Assembly (NCBI GenBank): GCA_964443225.1
Contig: CAYUCC010000018.1
Coordinates: 13,834 to 77,833 of the forward strand
DNA length: 64,000 bases
From: SSC4 sp964443225
GTDB lineage: Bacteria > Chloroflexota > Anaerolineae > SSC4 > Amarolineaceae
Direction of reading: 5' to 3'
Shown: piece by piece, positions 35,554-46,358 of the stretch
Numbering within the stretch: the stretch's first letter is position 1
How the letters are laid out: each line of letters opens with the position of its first letter
Program-made: the position numbers and the translations under genes
The notes under the pieces: generated by a model
Database searches by the model: none
What the model was told of the DNA's origin: nothing
The model's input: the letters and a program-made list of their open reading frames with translations, nothing else

Positions 35554-36696
35554 ATGACTGACACACCTGATACAAAGCGCCTGTGGAATCCGGTGCGCGA
35601 ACAGACGGCCGATGCCTTTTGGATTGTGCTGATCGTGTCGGTATCGATCACCGTCCTGGCGACGCGCGTGTTTCTGGAGCTGACCGGCTATCCGCAGATC
35701 GGCGACAGTACCTACCACATTGCGCACGTGTTATGGGGCGGCCTGCTCCTGTTCATCGCAGTAGCGCTGCCGCTCTCGTTCATCAACCCGTATGTCCGTT
35801 GGATAGCGGCTGTGTTGGGTGGCATCGGGACAGGACTATTCATCGATGAGGTTGGTAAGTTCATCACCCAAAGCAACGACTACTTCATTCCACTGGCCTT
35901 TCCCATCATCTACGGGTTCATCCTCACCTGTGTCTGGTTGTACTGGCGAATCCGGCATCACCAACCGCGCGACGCACGCACCCTGCTCTACCATGCCCTG
36001 GAAGACATGAAGCAAGTATTGGACAATGATCTCGACCCATTCGAGCATCGTGAGTTGCTGCTGGAACTGAAGCAGGTGACCGCCCAGGCAAACGATCCAA
36101 ACGAAGTGCGCCTTGCGCAAGCCTTGTTGTCCTACCTGCAGGCCAAAGAGCTCCGCCTGGCCAGCCAGCCCAATCTTGCTGAACGGGTGATCGAGCAGCT
36201 GCGGCATACGGTGGCCAGCCGGCCGGCGAAATGGGTCCTGAAGGTCATCTTGCTCATCGGTTTTGGACTGATCGGCATCAACGCGATCATCAAACTGGTG
36301 GGTCTGATCAGCCTCACCAACACGGGCGGAATTCTACACGCCTTGCTGGTCAATCTCATCGTGGTCAGCGGCAAATCCGAATATGTCATCGACAACGTGA
36401 CCCTGTTGGTCGTATCGCAGCTGCTGGTTGTTACGGTCGGAGGCCTGGCGCTGCTGGCCATGCTGCTGCTGTTGGCGGGGAAGGACGTGTGGGGTCTGCG
36501 CATCGGCACGCTGGCGCTGGTTTTTTCGCTGTGCATCGTCAATTTCCTGACCTTCTACTTCTTGCAGCTGTACGCGCTGCTCGAAGCGGTGAGCCAGTTG
36601 TTCCTCCTGATTGTGGCCACCATCTACCGCTGGCGGTTTTTGGACATGGCCAGCCGCCAGGACAGGGCCGTCGAAGTACCGCCGACAATTGGCTAG
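35554..36696 (+). CDS. Multi-pass membrane protein of unknown function
   Basis: 380 residues that I do not recognise as a named family. About four membrane segments lie in residues 20-135 (FWIVLIVSVSITVLATRVFL, IAHVLWGGLLLFIAVALPL, and so on). Then a soluble helical stretch (about 140-225, LLYHALEDMKQVLDNDLDPFEHRELLLELKQ) and four or five more segments at 230-365. It has its own weak promoter. Nothing in the neighbours indicates its role. Confidence 0.75.
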   Translation: MTDTPDTKRLWNPVREQTADAFWIVLIVSVSITVLATRVFLELTGYPQIGDSTYHIAHVLWGGLLLFIAVALPLSFINPYVRWIAAVLGGIGTGLFIDEVGKFITQSNDYFIPLAFPIIYGFILTCVWLYWRIRHHQPRDARTLLYHALEDMKQVLDNDLDPFEHRELLLELKQVTAQANDPNEVRLAQALLSYLQAKELRLASQPNLAERVIEQLRHTVASRPAKWVLKVILLIGFGLIGINAIIKLVGLISLTNTGGILHALLVNLIVVSGKSEYVIDNVTLLVVSQLLVVTVGGLALLAMLLLLAGKDVWGLRIGTLALVFSLCIVNFLTFYFLQLYALLEAVSQLFLLIVATIYRWRFLDMASRQDRAVEVPPTIG

Positions 36697-36817
36697 AACG
36701 ACCGCTGCCTGCGGTATGGCTACCGGGCATCCACGTCGGATCTGAAGTGGCTAGAAACGAGTCGCTGCGGTATAATATCGACGTTCGCATGAACAAGACT
36801 GGCATGGAGGCGAACCT

Positions 36818-37129
36818 ATGCTACAGGTGGAACTATCCAATCGGTTGCTGAGCATCTTGAATTCGCTGGAGCCGGGCGCAGCACCCAAACAGCAAGTGAT
36901 GCGTTTAGCCGAACAGGAGTTGCGCCGCCGATTGGCGCGTTACCAGCTGAGCGACCGGCTCTTTCGTCAGAAATATGGCATGACCCTGGAAGAATTCGAA
37001 ACCACTGAGGTGGTCAAAGCCAGAGGTTACTCATTTGAGGTAGAGAGCGACCATCAAGACTGGGACCAGGCGGTGGATGGCATTCGCACCGTCGAGATCC
37101 AGTTGGCCAGCCTGTGGGGCGAGATGTGA
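36818..37129 (+). CDS. Putative antitoxin of a TumE-type pair
   Basis: 103 residues, starting at ATG 36818 with GGAGG 7 bp upstream. Helical and charged, with LAEQELRRRLARYQLSDRLFRQKYGMTLEEFE, as in small genes that precede TumE/DUF6516 toxins. Its stop overlaps the start of the next gene by 4 nt (GTGA), so the two are coupled. The antitoxin role is inferred from position and shape. TATAAT at 36771-36776 may be its -10. Confidence 0.65.
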   Translation: MLQVELSNRLLSILNSLEPGAAPKQQVMRLAEQELRRRLARYQLSDRLFRQKYGMTLEEFETTEVVKARGYSFEVESDHQDWDQAVDGIRTVEIQLASLWGEM

Positions 37130-37479
37130 AGACGGATGAAGTCGAACTTGATGCACAGCGCTTGGCGACCGAGTGGGCATTCATCCGGGCTGTTGAAACG
37201 ATAGACAAAACCGACTACACGATCAAGATGCGGCTCCACGTTGGCCCAGACTGTTTTGTACAGATCTATGTCAACGTAGACAAACAGCTGGTGAACTATG
37301 CCCTGTTGCTTCACCGTGCCCGCATTTTCGGACGTGATTGTGATGGCGGTAGTTGGCATCGCCACCCAGCGCGCTCGCCGGACCAACACGATGTCTCACC
37401 CGAAGGACAACGCGCCGTCTCATTGTCTGAGTTCCTTGGAGAGGTACTGCAAGTTCTCCAAGACCAAAACCTGGCATAA
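37126..37479 (+). CDS. TumE-like (DUF6516) toxin
   Basis: 117 residues from GTG 37126, overlapping the upstream stop. The family hallmarks are visible: YTIKMRLHVGPDCFVQIYVNV, then LLLHRARIFGRDCDGG, WHRHPARSPDQHDVSPEGQ and SLSEFLGEVLQVLQ. Histidines in WHRHP and QHD are probable active-site residues. From memory of the family this is a toxin of a two-gene system; no activity can be read from the sequence. It ends 3 bp before the convergent coaBC stop. Confidence 0.7.
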   Translation: MKTDEVELDAQRLATEWAFIRAVETIDKTDYTIKMRLHVGPDCFVQIYVNVDKQLVNYALLLHRARIFGRDCDGGSWHRHPARSPDQHDVSPEGQRAVSLSEFLGEVLQVLQDQNLA

Positions 37480-37481
37480 TT

Positions 37482-38714
37482 CTATCCAGACTCGGCCTGG
37501 CCCACCAGCAAACCAACGACCCGCTGCATGATTCCCTCCGCCACCGCCTGTTTGCTCAGCAAGGGCAGCGGCTCCGGCGCAGCGCCCGGTGCAAGCAAAA
37601 CGACCCGGTTGGTGTCGACGGCGAAGCCGGCATCGCTCGCCGTGACGTCATTGGCCACGATGAGGTCCAACCCCTTGGCCGCCAGCTTGGCCTGGGCGTT
37701 GTCCAGCAGGTTCTCCGTCTCAGCGGCAAAACCGATGGTCACGCACGGCCGGCCCAATGCCGGCTTGTGCCGCGCCACTTCGGCCAGGATGTCGGGGTTG
37801 CGCACCAGGGTGATGACCAACCCCTCCGCATCCCCCTTCTTTTTGATCTTCTGACCAGCCACCTCCGCCGGGCGGAAATCGGCCACGGCGGCCGCCCCGA
37901 TCAGGACATCGGTCTCGGGCTGCCGCGCCAGTACCGCATCACCCATCTGCACCGCCGTCTCGACCGGCACCGACTCGACGCCCAGCGGCAGTGGTACGCT
38001 CAATGGGCCGTGCACGACGGTCACCGCCGCCCCAAGATCGAGCGCCGCCTCCCCCAGGGCCATGCCCATTTTGCCACTGCTGCGGTTACCGACATAACGC
38101 ACCGGATCGATCGGCTCGCGCGTGCCGCCGGCGGTGATGACCACGCGCCGCCCGGCCAGCGGTCCCTGGCGCGCAAGGATGCGCCGTATGGCCGCCATGA
38201 TCTCCTCCGGCTCGGCCAAACGCCCCAGGCCAGTGGCCCCCGACGCCAGGTGACCGCTGGTGGGGCCGATCTGCTGTGCGCCGCGCGCCAGCAGGGTGGC
38301 CAGGTTGGCGTGCGTCGCCGGGTGCTGCCACATGTGTTCTTCCATGGCCGGTGCCAATAGGAGCGGTGCCGTGCACGCCAGGGCCGTCGCTGTCAGCAGG
38401 TCGTCGGCCAGACCATGCGCCAGGCGCGCCAGCGTATGCGCCGTAGCCGGGGCAATCACCAACAGGTCGGCGTCATGACCCAGGTTGACGTGCACGATGC
38501 GCCCGTCGGGCAGCGAACCAAACAGGTCGTCGTAGACCGGCCGCCCCGTGACGCCGCGAAACGTCACCGCCGTCACAAACCGTGCCGCATCGGCGGTCAT
38601 GATCACGTCGACCAACGCACCCGCCTGCGTCAGCCGGCTGGCCAGAAATGCCGCCTTGTATGCTGCAATTCCCCCCGTCACGCCTAACAAAATCCGTTTG
38701 TTTTCCAAAATCAT
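37482..38714 (-). CDS. coaBC: Bifunctional phosphopantothenoylcysteine synthetase/decarboxylase
   Basis: Couples 4'-phosphopantothenate to cysteine and decarboxylates the product in CoA synthesis. It is 410 residues from ATG 38714, with GGGGAGG upstream. The N-terminal flavoprotein domain starts ILLGVTGGIAAYKAAFLASRL and contains PAMEEHMWQHPA, a variant of the PxMNxxMW motif. The CoaB domain starts VVITAGGTREPIDPVRYVGNRSSGKMG. Divergent from ygfZ. Confidence 0.95.
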   Translation of the reverse strand: MILENKRILLGVTGGIAAYKAAFLASRLTQAGALVDVIMTADAARFVTAVTFRGVTGRPVYDDLFGSLPDGRIVHVNLGHDADLLVIAPATAHTLARLAHGLADDLLTATALACTAPLLLAPAMEEHMWQHPATHANLATLLARGAQQIGPTSGHLASGATGLGRLAEPEEIMAAIRRILARQGPLAGRRVVITAGGTREPIDPVRYVGNRSSGKMGMALGEAALDLGAAVTVVHGPLSVPLPLGVESVPVETAVQMGDAVLARQPETDVLIGAAAVADFRPAEVAGQKIKKKGDAEGLVITLVRNPDILAEVARHKPALGRPCVTIGFAAETENLLDNAQAKLAAKGLDLIVANDVTASDAGFAVDTNRVVLLAPGAAPEPLPLLSKQAVAEGIMQRVVGLLVGQAESG

Positions 38715-38743
38715 GCACGCCTCCCCTGGGCAAACCATGTCAA

Positions 38744-38817
38744 ACACAAAGACACCAAGACACCAAGATGCAAAGAGAACAGGCGAACCTTTGTGCCTTC
38801 GTGCCTTTGTGGTAAAC
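38744..38817. repeat. ACACCAAGAC / CTTCGTGCCTTTGTGG repeat
   Basis: In the coaBC/ygfZ gap, ACAAAGACACCAAGACACC is followed by TTTGTGCCTTCGTGCCTTTG, roughly inverted copies of each other. It belongs to the same wording as 6070-6186 and 45397-45540. Confidence 0.5.
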
Positions 38818-38859
38818 TGTCCGCACCTGAATCGTTCAAATGCGGGATAATCACTTGTT

Positions 38860-39921
38860 ATGTCAACTATTCCTTTGTACAATCGCCACGTCGCGGCTGG
38901 CGCCCGTTTTGCCGCCGACGATGGCCTGCCGCTGACCTACGGTGACGACGCAGCCGCATATGCCGCGGCGCGCCAGGGTGCCGCTATGCTCGACCGTGCC
39001 GATGCCGGCATACTCGCCCTGGGTGGTGAGACGCGCGTCGATTTCCTCCAGCGCCAGACCACCAACGACGTCAAACGGCTGGCACCCGGCCAGGCAACGA
39101 TCACTGTGTTGACCAACCCACAGGCGCGCATCCTCGATACGCTCGTCGTGCTGGCGCGTCGCGACGAGCTCCTGCTGCTCAACGGGCCGCCGCGGCGCAG
39201 CCAGCTGGCACCCTACCTGCGCGGCATGATCTTCTTCATGGACCGCGTCACCGTGCGTGATCTGAACAGCGATTTCTGCCAGCTCGAGCTGCTCGGTCCG
39301 CAGGCGCCCGAACGCCTCGCAACACTGACGTCTGACGCTGGTCTGCCGGGTCTCCCGCTCTTCACCTGGCACGAAGCGGCCATTGCGGACAACCCACTCA
39401 CCCTCGTGCGCCTGCCGGGTCCCGGCGGAGATACCTGGCGCCTGCTCGTACCGGCCGCTGCCATCGTCCAGGTGTGGGATACGCTGCTCCAGGCCGGCGC
39501 CCAACCGCTGGGCCGCACCGTCTACGATGCCCTGCGCGTCGAAAGCGGTTTCCCAGCGCCCGGTCCCGAACTGAACGACCAGTTTACACCACTGGAAGCC
39601 GGCCTCCTGCCCTACATCTCCGAGAGCAAAGGGTGTTACACCGGCCAGGAGATTATCGCGCGACAAATCACGTATGACAAAGTGACGCGTCACCTGTGTG
39701 GGCTGCTGCTGGATCGACTGCCCAAACCTGGCGTCCAGGCCGACGTGAAAGCCGACGGGCGCACCGTAGGCAGCCTGACCACCGCCGCCCTCTCACCGGC
39801 CCTTGGGCGTCCTGCGGCCCTGGCCATCGTCAAACGTGACGTGACAGCCGGCACCGCGGTTGTGGTGACGGCGGGCAACGAAACGATCGCGGCCACCGTG
39901 GTGGCGCTGCCGTTGGTGTAA
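38860..39921 (+). CDS. ygfZ: YgfZ/GcvT-like folate-binding protein
   Basis: Folate-dependent factor for assembly or repair of iron-sulfur enzymes such as tRNA-modifying MiaB. It is 353 residues. The family signature KGCYTGQE lies near residue 260 in YISESKGCYTGQEIIARQ. The N-terminal GcvT-like part includes LALGGETRVDFLQRQTTNDV. No ribosome site precedes ATG 38860, and a GATAAT -10-like box at 38846-38851 suggests a nearly leaderless mRNA. It lies 3 bp before the lipoyl gene. Confidence 0.9.
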   Translation: MSTIPLYNRHVAAGARFAADDGLPLTYGDDAAAYAAARQGAAMLDRADAGILALGGETRVDFLQRQTTNDVKRLAPGQATITVLTNPQARILDTLVVLARRDELLLLNGPPRRSQLAPYLRGMIFFMDRVTVRDLNSDFCQLELLGPQAPERLATLTSDAGLPGLPLFTWHEAAIADNPLTLVRLPGPGGDTWRLLVPAAAIVQVWDTLLQAGAQPLGRTVYDALRVESGFPAPGPELNDQFTPLEAGLLPYISESKGCYTGQEIIARQITYDKVTRHLCGLLLDRLPKPGVQADVKADGRTVGSLTTAALSPALGRPAALAIVKRDVTAGTAVVVTAGNETIAATVVALPLV

Positions 39922-39924
39922 AAA

Positions 39925-40758
39925 ATGACAACCAGCTTTTTCCCACGCGCCACCTGGCGTCTGTTGATCACCCCGCCAAACGACGGTGCCACCAACATGG
40001 CGATCGACGAGGCCATGGCCGAAGCCGCGGCGGCCGGCGAGGCGCCACCCACCCTGCGGTTCTACCAGTGGGAACCCCCCTGCCTGTCGCTCGGCCGCAA
40101 CCAACCAGTCGCCGAGGTGGATCGGGTCGTGTGTGCCCGGCTCGGTTACGACGTCGTGCGCCGGCCCACCGGGGGGCGCAGCATTCTGCACACCGACGAG
40201 CTGACCTACAGCGTGACCGGTGCCATCAGCGAGCCGCGTCTGGCGGGCGGTGTGCTCGACGCGTACCTGCGCCTGGCCGAGGCCTTACAGCTGGCGCTGG
40301 AGCGGCTGGGTCTGCCGGTACACAAAGCGCCCGGCAGCACCCGCACCGGACCCGACGTCAGCGCCGCCTGCTTCGAGGTGCCATCCGCCTACGAAATCAC
40401 CGTCGCCGGCAAAAAGCTCATCGGCAGCGCACAGAGCCGGCGCCAGGGCTGGGTGCTGCAGCACGGTTCGCTGCCGCTGACCGGTGACATCACACGCGTG
40501 GTAGACTGCCTGCACCTGCCGGCGGCCGGCGAACGCGCCGCCCTGCATGAGATGCTCGCCACGCGTGCCACGACGCTGGCCGAGGTCATGCCGCAGCCAC
40601 CGTCCTTCGACGAAGTCGCCCAGGTGATGATCGAAGCGTTTCAAGCCACACTCGACATCGACCTGGAGCCGGGGACCTTGGACCCAAACGAAGAAGCCCG
40701 CGTCACACGACTGCTGGCTTCCCACTACCGCAGCGAGGCCTGGACGGCCCGCATCTGA
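39925..40758 (+). CDS. lipM: Octanoyltransferase LipM-like (lipoate biosynthesis)
   Basis: Transfers octanoate from acyl carrier protein to a lipoyl domain (GcvH) for lipoate synthesis. It is 277 residues, the LipM size. The biotin/lipoate ligase core reads RFYQWEPPCLSLGRNQ, VVRRPTGGRSILHTDELTYS and ITVAGKKLIGSAQSRRQG. Cys149 in AACFEVPSAYE matches the catalytic cysteine of LipM. A lipoate ligase A remains possible. Encoded right after ygfZ; both serve sulfur/iron-sulfur cofactor chemistry. Confidence 0.85.
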   Translation: MTTSFFPRATWRLLITPPNDGATNMAIDEAMAEAAAAGEAPPTLRFYQWEPPCLSLGRNQPVAEVDRVVCARLGYDVVRRPTGGRSILHTDELTYSVTGAISEPRLAGGVLDAYLRLAEALQLALERLGLPVHKAPGSTRTGPDVSAACFEVPSAYEITVAGKKLIGSAQSRRQGWVLQHGSLPLTGDITRVVDCLHLPAAGERAALHEMLATRATTLAEVMPQPPSFDEVAQVMIEAFQATLDIDLEPGTLDPNEEARVTRLLASHYRSEAWTARI

Positions 40759-40764
40759 TCTGCC

Positions 40765-41058
40765 ATGGCCACAACGATCGGAATTCTCACCCTGGAACTG
40801 CGCCTGCCCACGAACGGCTCACTCAAAGGCAAACGCAGCCTCGTCAAACCCCTCATCGCGCGTATCCGGCGTGAATTCAACGTCTCGGTGGCCGAAGTCG
40901 AGGCCCACGACGCCTGGCAGCGCGCCGTCCTGGGCGTCGCCTGCATCTCACCCAGCGCCGAATACGCCCACGGCCTCCTACAAGCCGTCGCGCACGCCGT
41001 CGAAGCCTGGCGTTTGGACGTGGAGCTGGTCGATTATGATATCGAGCTGATTCAGTAG
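40765..41058 (+). CDS. DUF503 (YlxP-like) protein
   Basis: 97 residues. The opening IGILTLELRLPTNGSLKGKRSLVKPLIARIRREFNVSVAEVEAHDAWQRAVLGVAC pattern is diagnostic of DUF503. These proteins are often encoded near ribosome-maturation genes and have no settled function. It follows lipM by 6 bp, so it is probably the last gene of the ygfZ operon. Confidence 0.92.
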   Translation: MATTIGILTLELRLPTNGSLKGKRSLVKPLIARIRREFNVSVAEVEAHDAWQRAVLGVACISPSAEYAHGLLQAVAHAVEAWRLDVELVDYDIELIQ

Positions 41059-41165
41059 GGGATGGGGGTTGGGGGTTAGGGGTTGGGGATCAGGGGTTTG
41101 GTCAGCCAATGGCCGAGTTCCTAACCCCCATCCCCTGGCCCCCAACCCCCATCCCCCATCCCCCA
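41059..41165. repeat. G-rich/C-rich inverted low-complexity block
   Basis: About 40 bp of GGGGATGGGGGTTGGGGGTTAG-like repeats (41057-41098) are followed by the complementary CCCCCATCCCC repeats (41121-41165). The halves can pair as a long hairpin or each form G-quadruplexes on opposite strands. It could act as a terminator for the DUF503 operon. Confidence 0.6.
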
Positions 41166-41193
41166 TCCGCTGGCACATTCCACTCTTCTATAG

Positions 41194-41199
41194 TATAAT
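41194..41199 (+). promoter_or_regulatory. -10 box upstream of gyrA
   Basis: TATAAT (41194-41199) with a weak TGGCAC at the -35 position (41171-41176, 17-bp spacer). The leader to the TTG start would be about 130 nt. Confidence 0.5.
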
Positions 41200-41336
41200 A
41201 CCCCCTGTGCTGCGGCACACCGTGCACCTGATATCGAACCACCGACTGCACCTACGACGCTGTCGCCGCCCTGGATTCTGGTCTGGAGCGGCGATTCAGT
41301 TGTTGACGATGCGCCAACACGTGGCGGGAGAGAACA

Positions 41337-43949
<2,613 letters not shown>

Positions 43950-45317
43950 ATGACCCTCTCGGCGCTGATTGGGCGGCAGCCGGGGCACCAGCTGGAATGC
44001 ATGCCGGTGGTAGATGCCGACCGCCTCAGTGAAACCATCGTGGCCTTCGCCAACAGCGACGGCGGCCACCTGCTGGTGGGCGTCACCCCGGGTGGACGGG
44101 TCGTCGGCAACCTGCTGGAAGAAGAGGTCGAAGGAGCCCTGCGCCACGCCCTTGTCGACTGCCGGCCGCCGGTGAAGACCGAATGGCAGACGCTGCCCAC
44201 CCCACAGGGCCTCGTCGTCAGTATCTTCGTCCCGCGCAGCACCGAGCTGCACAGCCTGGCCGACGGGCGCGTCCTGATCCGCAGCGGCACCGATAATGCC
44301 CCCCTGGGCGGCGAACAAATCCGCCAGCTGGCGGCGACCAAGTCGAGCAGCGACTTCGAGGCCGAAGCGGTCAGCGGCGCCACCCGCGACGACCTGGACG
44401 ACGAGATCATCGCCGAGTACATCAGCAAACGCCAGGAACGACAGCGGCGCACGCTGACGATGCCACCCGACGAGCTGCTCGTCCAAATCGGCGCCCTGAC
44501 CAGCGACGATGTGCCAAGCCACGTCGGGCTGCTCCTGTTTGGCCGCGAGCCGCAGGTGTACCTGCCGCAGAGTGGCGCGGTGTTTGTGCGTTTTACGGGC
44601 ACCGAACCGCGCGGACCCCAGGGTCTGCCCGGCTACGGCCGGCGTGAGGAGATCGGCGGTCCGCTGGCACGTATGATCGAACGCTTGTGGCAGGTGGTAT
44701 GGAGCGAGATGCGCGTGCAGGCGGTGGTGCGCGGCCTGCAGCGCGAGGAGAAGCCCGAGTACCCGCCGTTTGCCGTGCGCGAAGCCCTGGTCAATGCCGT
44801 CTGCCACCGCGATTACCGGCTGCGCGGCCGGCGCATCGAAGTCCGTATGTTCGACGACCGGCTGGAGGTCAGCAGCCCGGGCGGTTTACCGGGCTACATG
44901 ACGCTGGACAACATCGTCGAAGAACACTTCAGCCGTAATCCACGCCTGGTCAACGGGCTGTTCCAATGGGGCTACATCGAAGAGCTGGGCCTCGGCGTCG
45001 ACCGCATGATCGAAGACATGGTCAAAAACGGCCACCCTCAGCCGATCTTTCGCGCCACCCCTTATGCCTTCACCGTTACCCTCAAAAACGCGCAGACCAG
45101 CCGCCCCATGCCCGCATGGCGCGACAACATGAACGAACGCCAGGCCCGTGCCATCCAGTACACCCAGGAAGCAGGTCGCATCACCAACCGCGACTACCGC
45201 GAACTGTGTCCCGACGTCTCCACCGAAACCCTGCGCCTCGACCTGGCTGACATGGTCGACAAAGGCGTCCTGCTCAAGGTCGGCGACAAAAAAGGCACCT
45301 ACTACGTTCTGAAGTAA
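43950..45317 (+). CDS. AlbA_2/Schlafen-type ATP-binding protein
   Basis: 455 residues. The N-terminal AlbA_2 domain (about 1-115) has ETIVAFANSDGGHLLVGVTPGGRVVG and GRVLIRSGTDNAP. A middle helical region precedes a GHKL-type ATPase (HATPase_c_4): PPFAVREALVNAVCHRDYRLRGRRIEVRMFDDRLEVSSPGGLP. The C-terminal 70 residues look like a winged helix. Such proteins are often annotated as transcriptional regulators or RecG-like. ATG 43950 directly follows the gyrA stop, so the two are co-translated. Confidence 0.88.
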   Translation: MTLSALIGRQPGHQLECMPVVDADRLSETIVAFANSDGGHLLVGVTPGGRVVGNLLEEEVEGALRHALVDCRPPVKTEWQTLPTPQGLVVSIFVPRSTELHSLADGRVLIRSGTDNAPLGGEQIRQLAATKSSSDFEAEAVSGATRDDLDDEIIAEYISKRQERQRRTLTMPPDELLVQIGALTSDDVPSHVGLLLFGREPQVYLPQSGAVFVRFTGTEPRGPQGLPGYGRREEIGGPLARMIERLWQVVWSEMRVQAVVRGLQREEKPEYPPFAVREALVNAVCHRDYRLRGRRIEVRMFDDRLEVSSPGGLPGYMTLDNIVEEHFSRNPRLVNGLFQWGYIEELGLGVDRMIEDMVKNGHPQPIFRATPYAFTVTLKNAQTSRPMPAWRDNMNERQARAIQYTQEAGRITNRDYRELCPDVSTETLRLDLADMVDKGVLLKVGDKKGTYYVLK

Positions 45318-45335
45318 ACCGCACGGCCACCCAAT

Positions 45336-45391
45336 ATCCCAAATTTATCCCAAATCCAAGTTTGGGATAAGTTTGGGATTGGTGGTTTTTT
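45336..45391 (+). terminator. Terminator of the gyrA operon
   Basis: Arms at 45336-45354 and 45361-45379, built from ATCCCAAA and TTTGGGAT blocks, pair over 19 bp with one G-T and a 6-nt loop. Six T follow at 45386-45391 after a short gap. AT-rich arms make it unusual but well placed, 19 bp after the stop. Confidence 0.65.
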
Positions 45392-45396
45392 GTCTG

Positions 45397-45540
45397 ACCA
45401 CAGAGAACACACAGATCACAAAGGGTTTTTGGTTTCTTCGGATGGGAGTTGGATGAACGACGAGGCATCTCACGGTGTCGTGAAGAGCCGCATTGCACAC
45501 AAACACAGAAAAAACAAAAAATCTCTGTGATCTCTGTGCG
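45397..45540. repeat. ACCACAGAGAACACACAG / CTCTGTGATCTCTGTG repeats
   Basis: CCACAGAGAACACACAGATC near 45398 and the roughly inverse ATCTCTGTGATCTCTGTG near 45521 lie between the gyrA operon and murI. The same family occurs at 47594-47650 and 38744-38817. Confidence 0.5.
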
Positions 45541-46341
45541 CTATGCGGTGATCATTTCGAGTGCCGCGAATTCTACTGGGGCGGGGAGCTGCAGCAGGTC
45601 CCACAGCTGGCGCTGTAAGATCGCGGGGTCGCCGGTGGTGATGAAGCGATGGGGGGGCGTGGTCGCTGGCTGCTGCGGTGACAGCTGCTGCCACACGCGC
45701 TGCACCTGGCGTGCCACGGCCGGCGCGGGGTCGATGACCGTGATGGTGGGGCCGACGATGTGTTCGATGGAGGGGCGCAGGAAGGGATAGTGCGTGCAGC
45801 CGAGGACGAGTTCGTCCACGCCGCGGGCGGGGAGATCGGCCAGATAGCCTTGCAGCAGCTGATGCGTCAGCGGCCCGTACAGATCACCCTGCTCGACCTG
45901 TTCCACCAGGCCGGGGCACGGCTGCAGCACAACTTCCACGCCATGGGCAAAACGGGCCATCAGGCGGGCGAACGGCTCGCCCTGGAAGGTGGCGGGTGTG
46001 GCCATCACCGCCACGCGACCGCTGTGGGTCTGTTCGACCGCCGGCTTGAGCGCCGGCTCCATGCCGACGATTGGCACGGTGAATGTCTCGCGCAGGTAAC
46101 CCAATGCGGCGGCCGAGGCGGTGTTGCACGCCACCACCAGCAGGTCAGCCCCCTCCTGCAGTAAAAAACGGGCCACACGCTCGGCGCGGTCCCGTATCTC
46201 AGCCAGTGATCGCGAGCCATAAGGGCAGTACGCCTGGTCGGCCACGTAGATCAGCCCAGAATCGGGCAGCAGACCGGCAACTTCACGCCATACCGAAAGC
46301 CCGCCCACTCCCGAATCGAACAGCCCAATCACGCCGGCCAT
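45541..46341 (-). CDS. murI: Glutamate racemase
   Basis: Interconverts L- and D-glutamate for peptidoglycan. It is 266 residues from ATG 46341; the longer open frame overlaps the upstream gene and is not used. GLFDSGVGGLSV opens the fold. Both catalytic cysteines are seen: VACNTASA and LGCTHYPFL. YVADQAYCPYG is the substrate loop. It starts 17 bp after the stop of the amidotransferase-like gene upstream, so the two probably form an operon. Confidence 0.95.
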   Translation of the reverse strand: MAGVIGLFDSGVGGLSVWREVAGLLPDSGLIYVADQAYCPYGSRSLAEIRDRAERVARFLLQEGADLLVVACNTASAAALGYLRETFTVPIVGMEPALKPAVEQTHSGRVAVMATPATFQGEPFARLMARFAHGVEVVLQPCPGLVEQVEQGDLYGPLTHQLLQGYLADLPARGVDELVLGCTHYPFLRPSIEHIVGPTITVIDPAPAVARQVQRVWQQLSPQQPATTPPHRFITTGDPAILQRQLWDLLQLPAPVEFAALEMITA

Positions 46342-46358
46342 CGTCGTGGATCTGCTCT

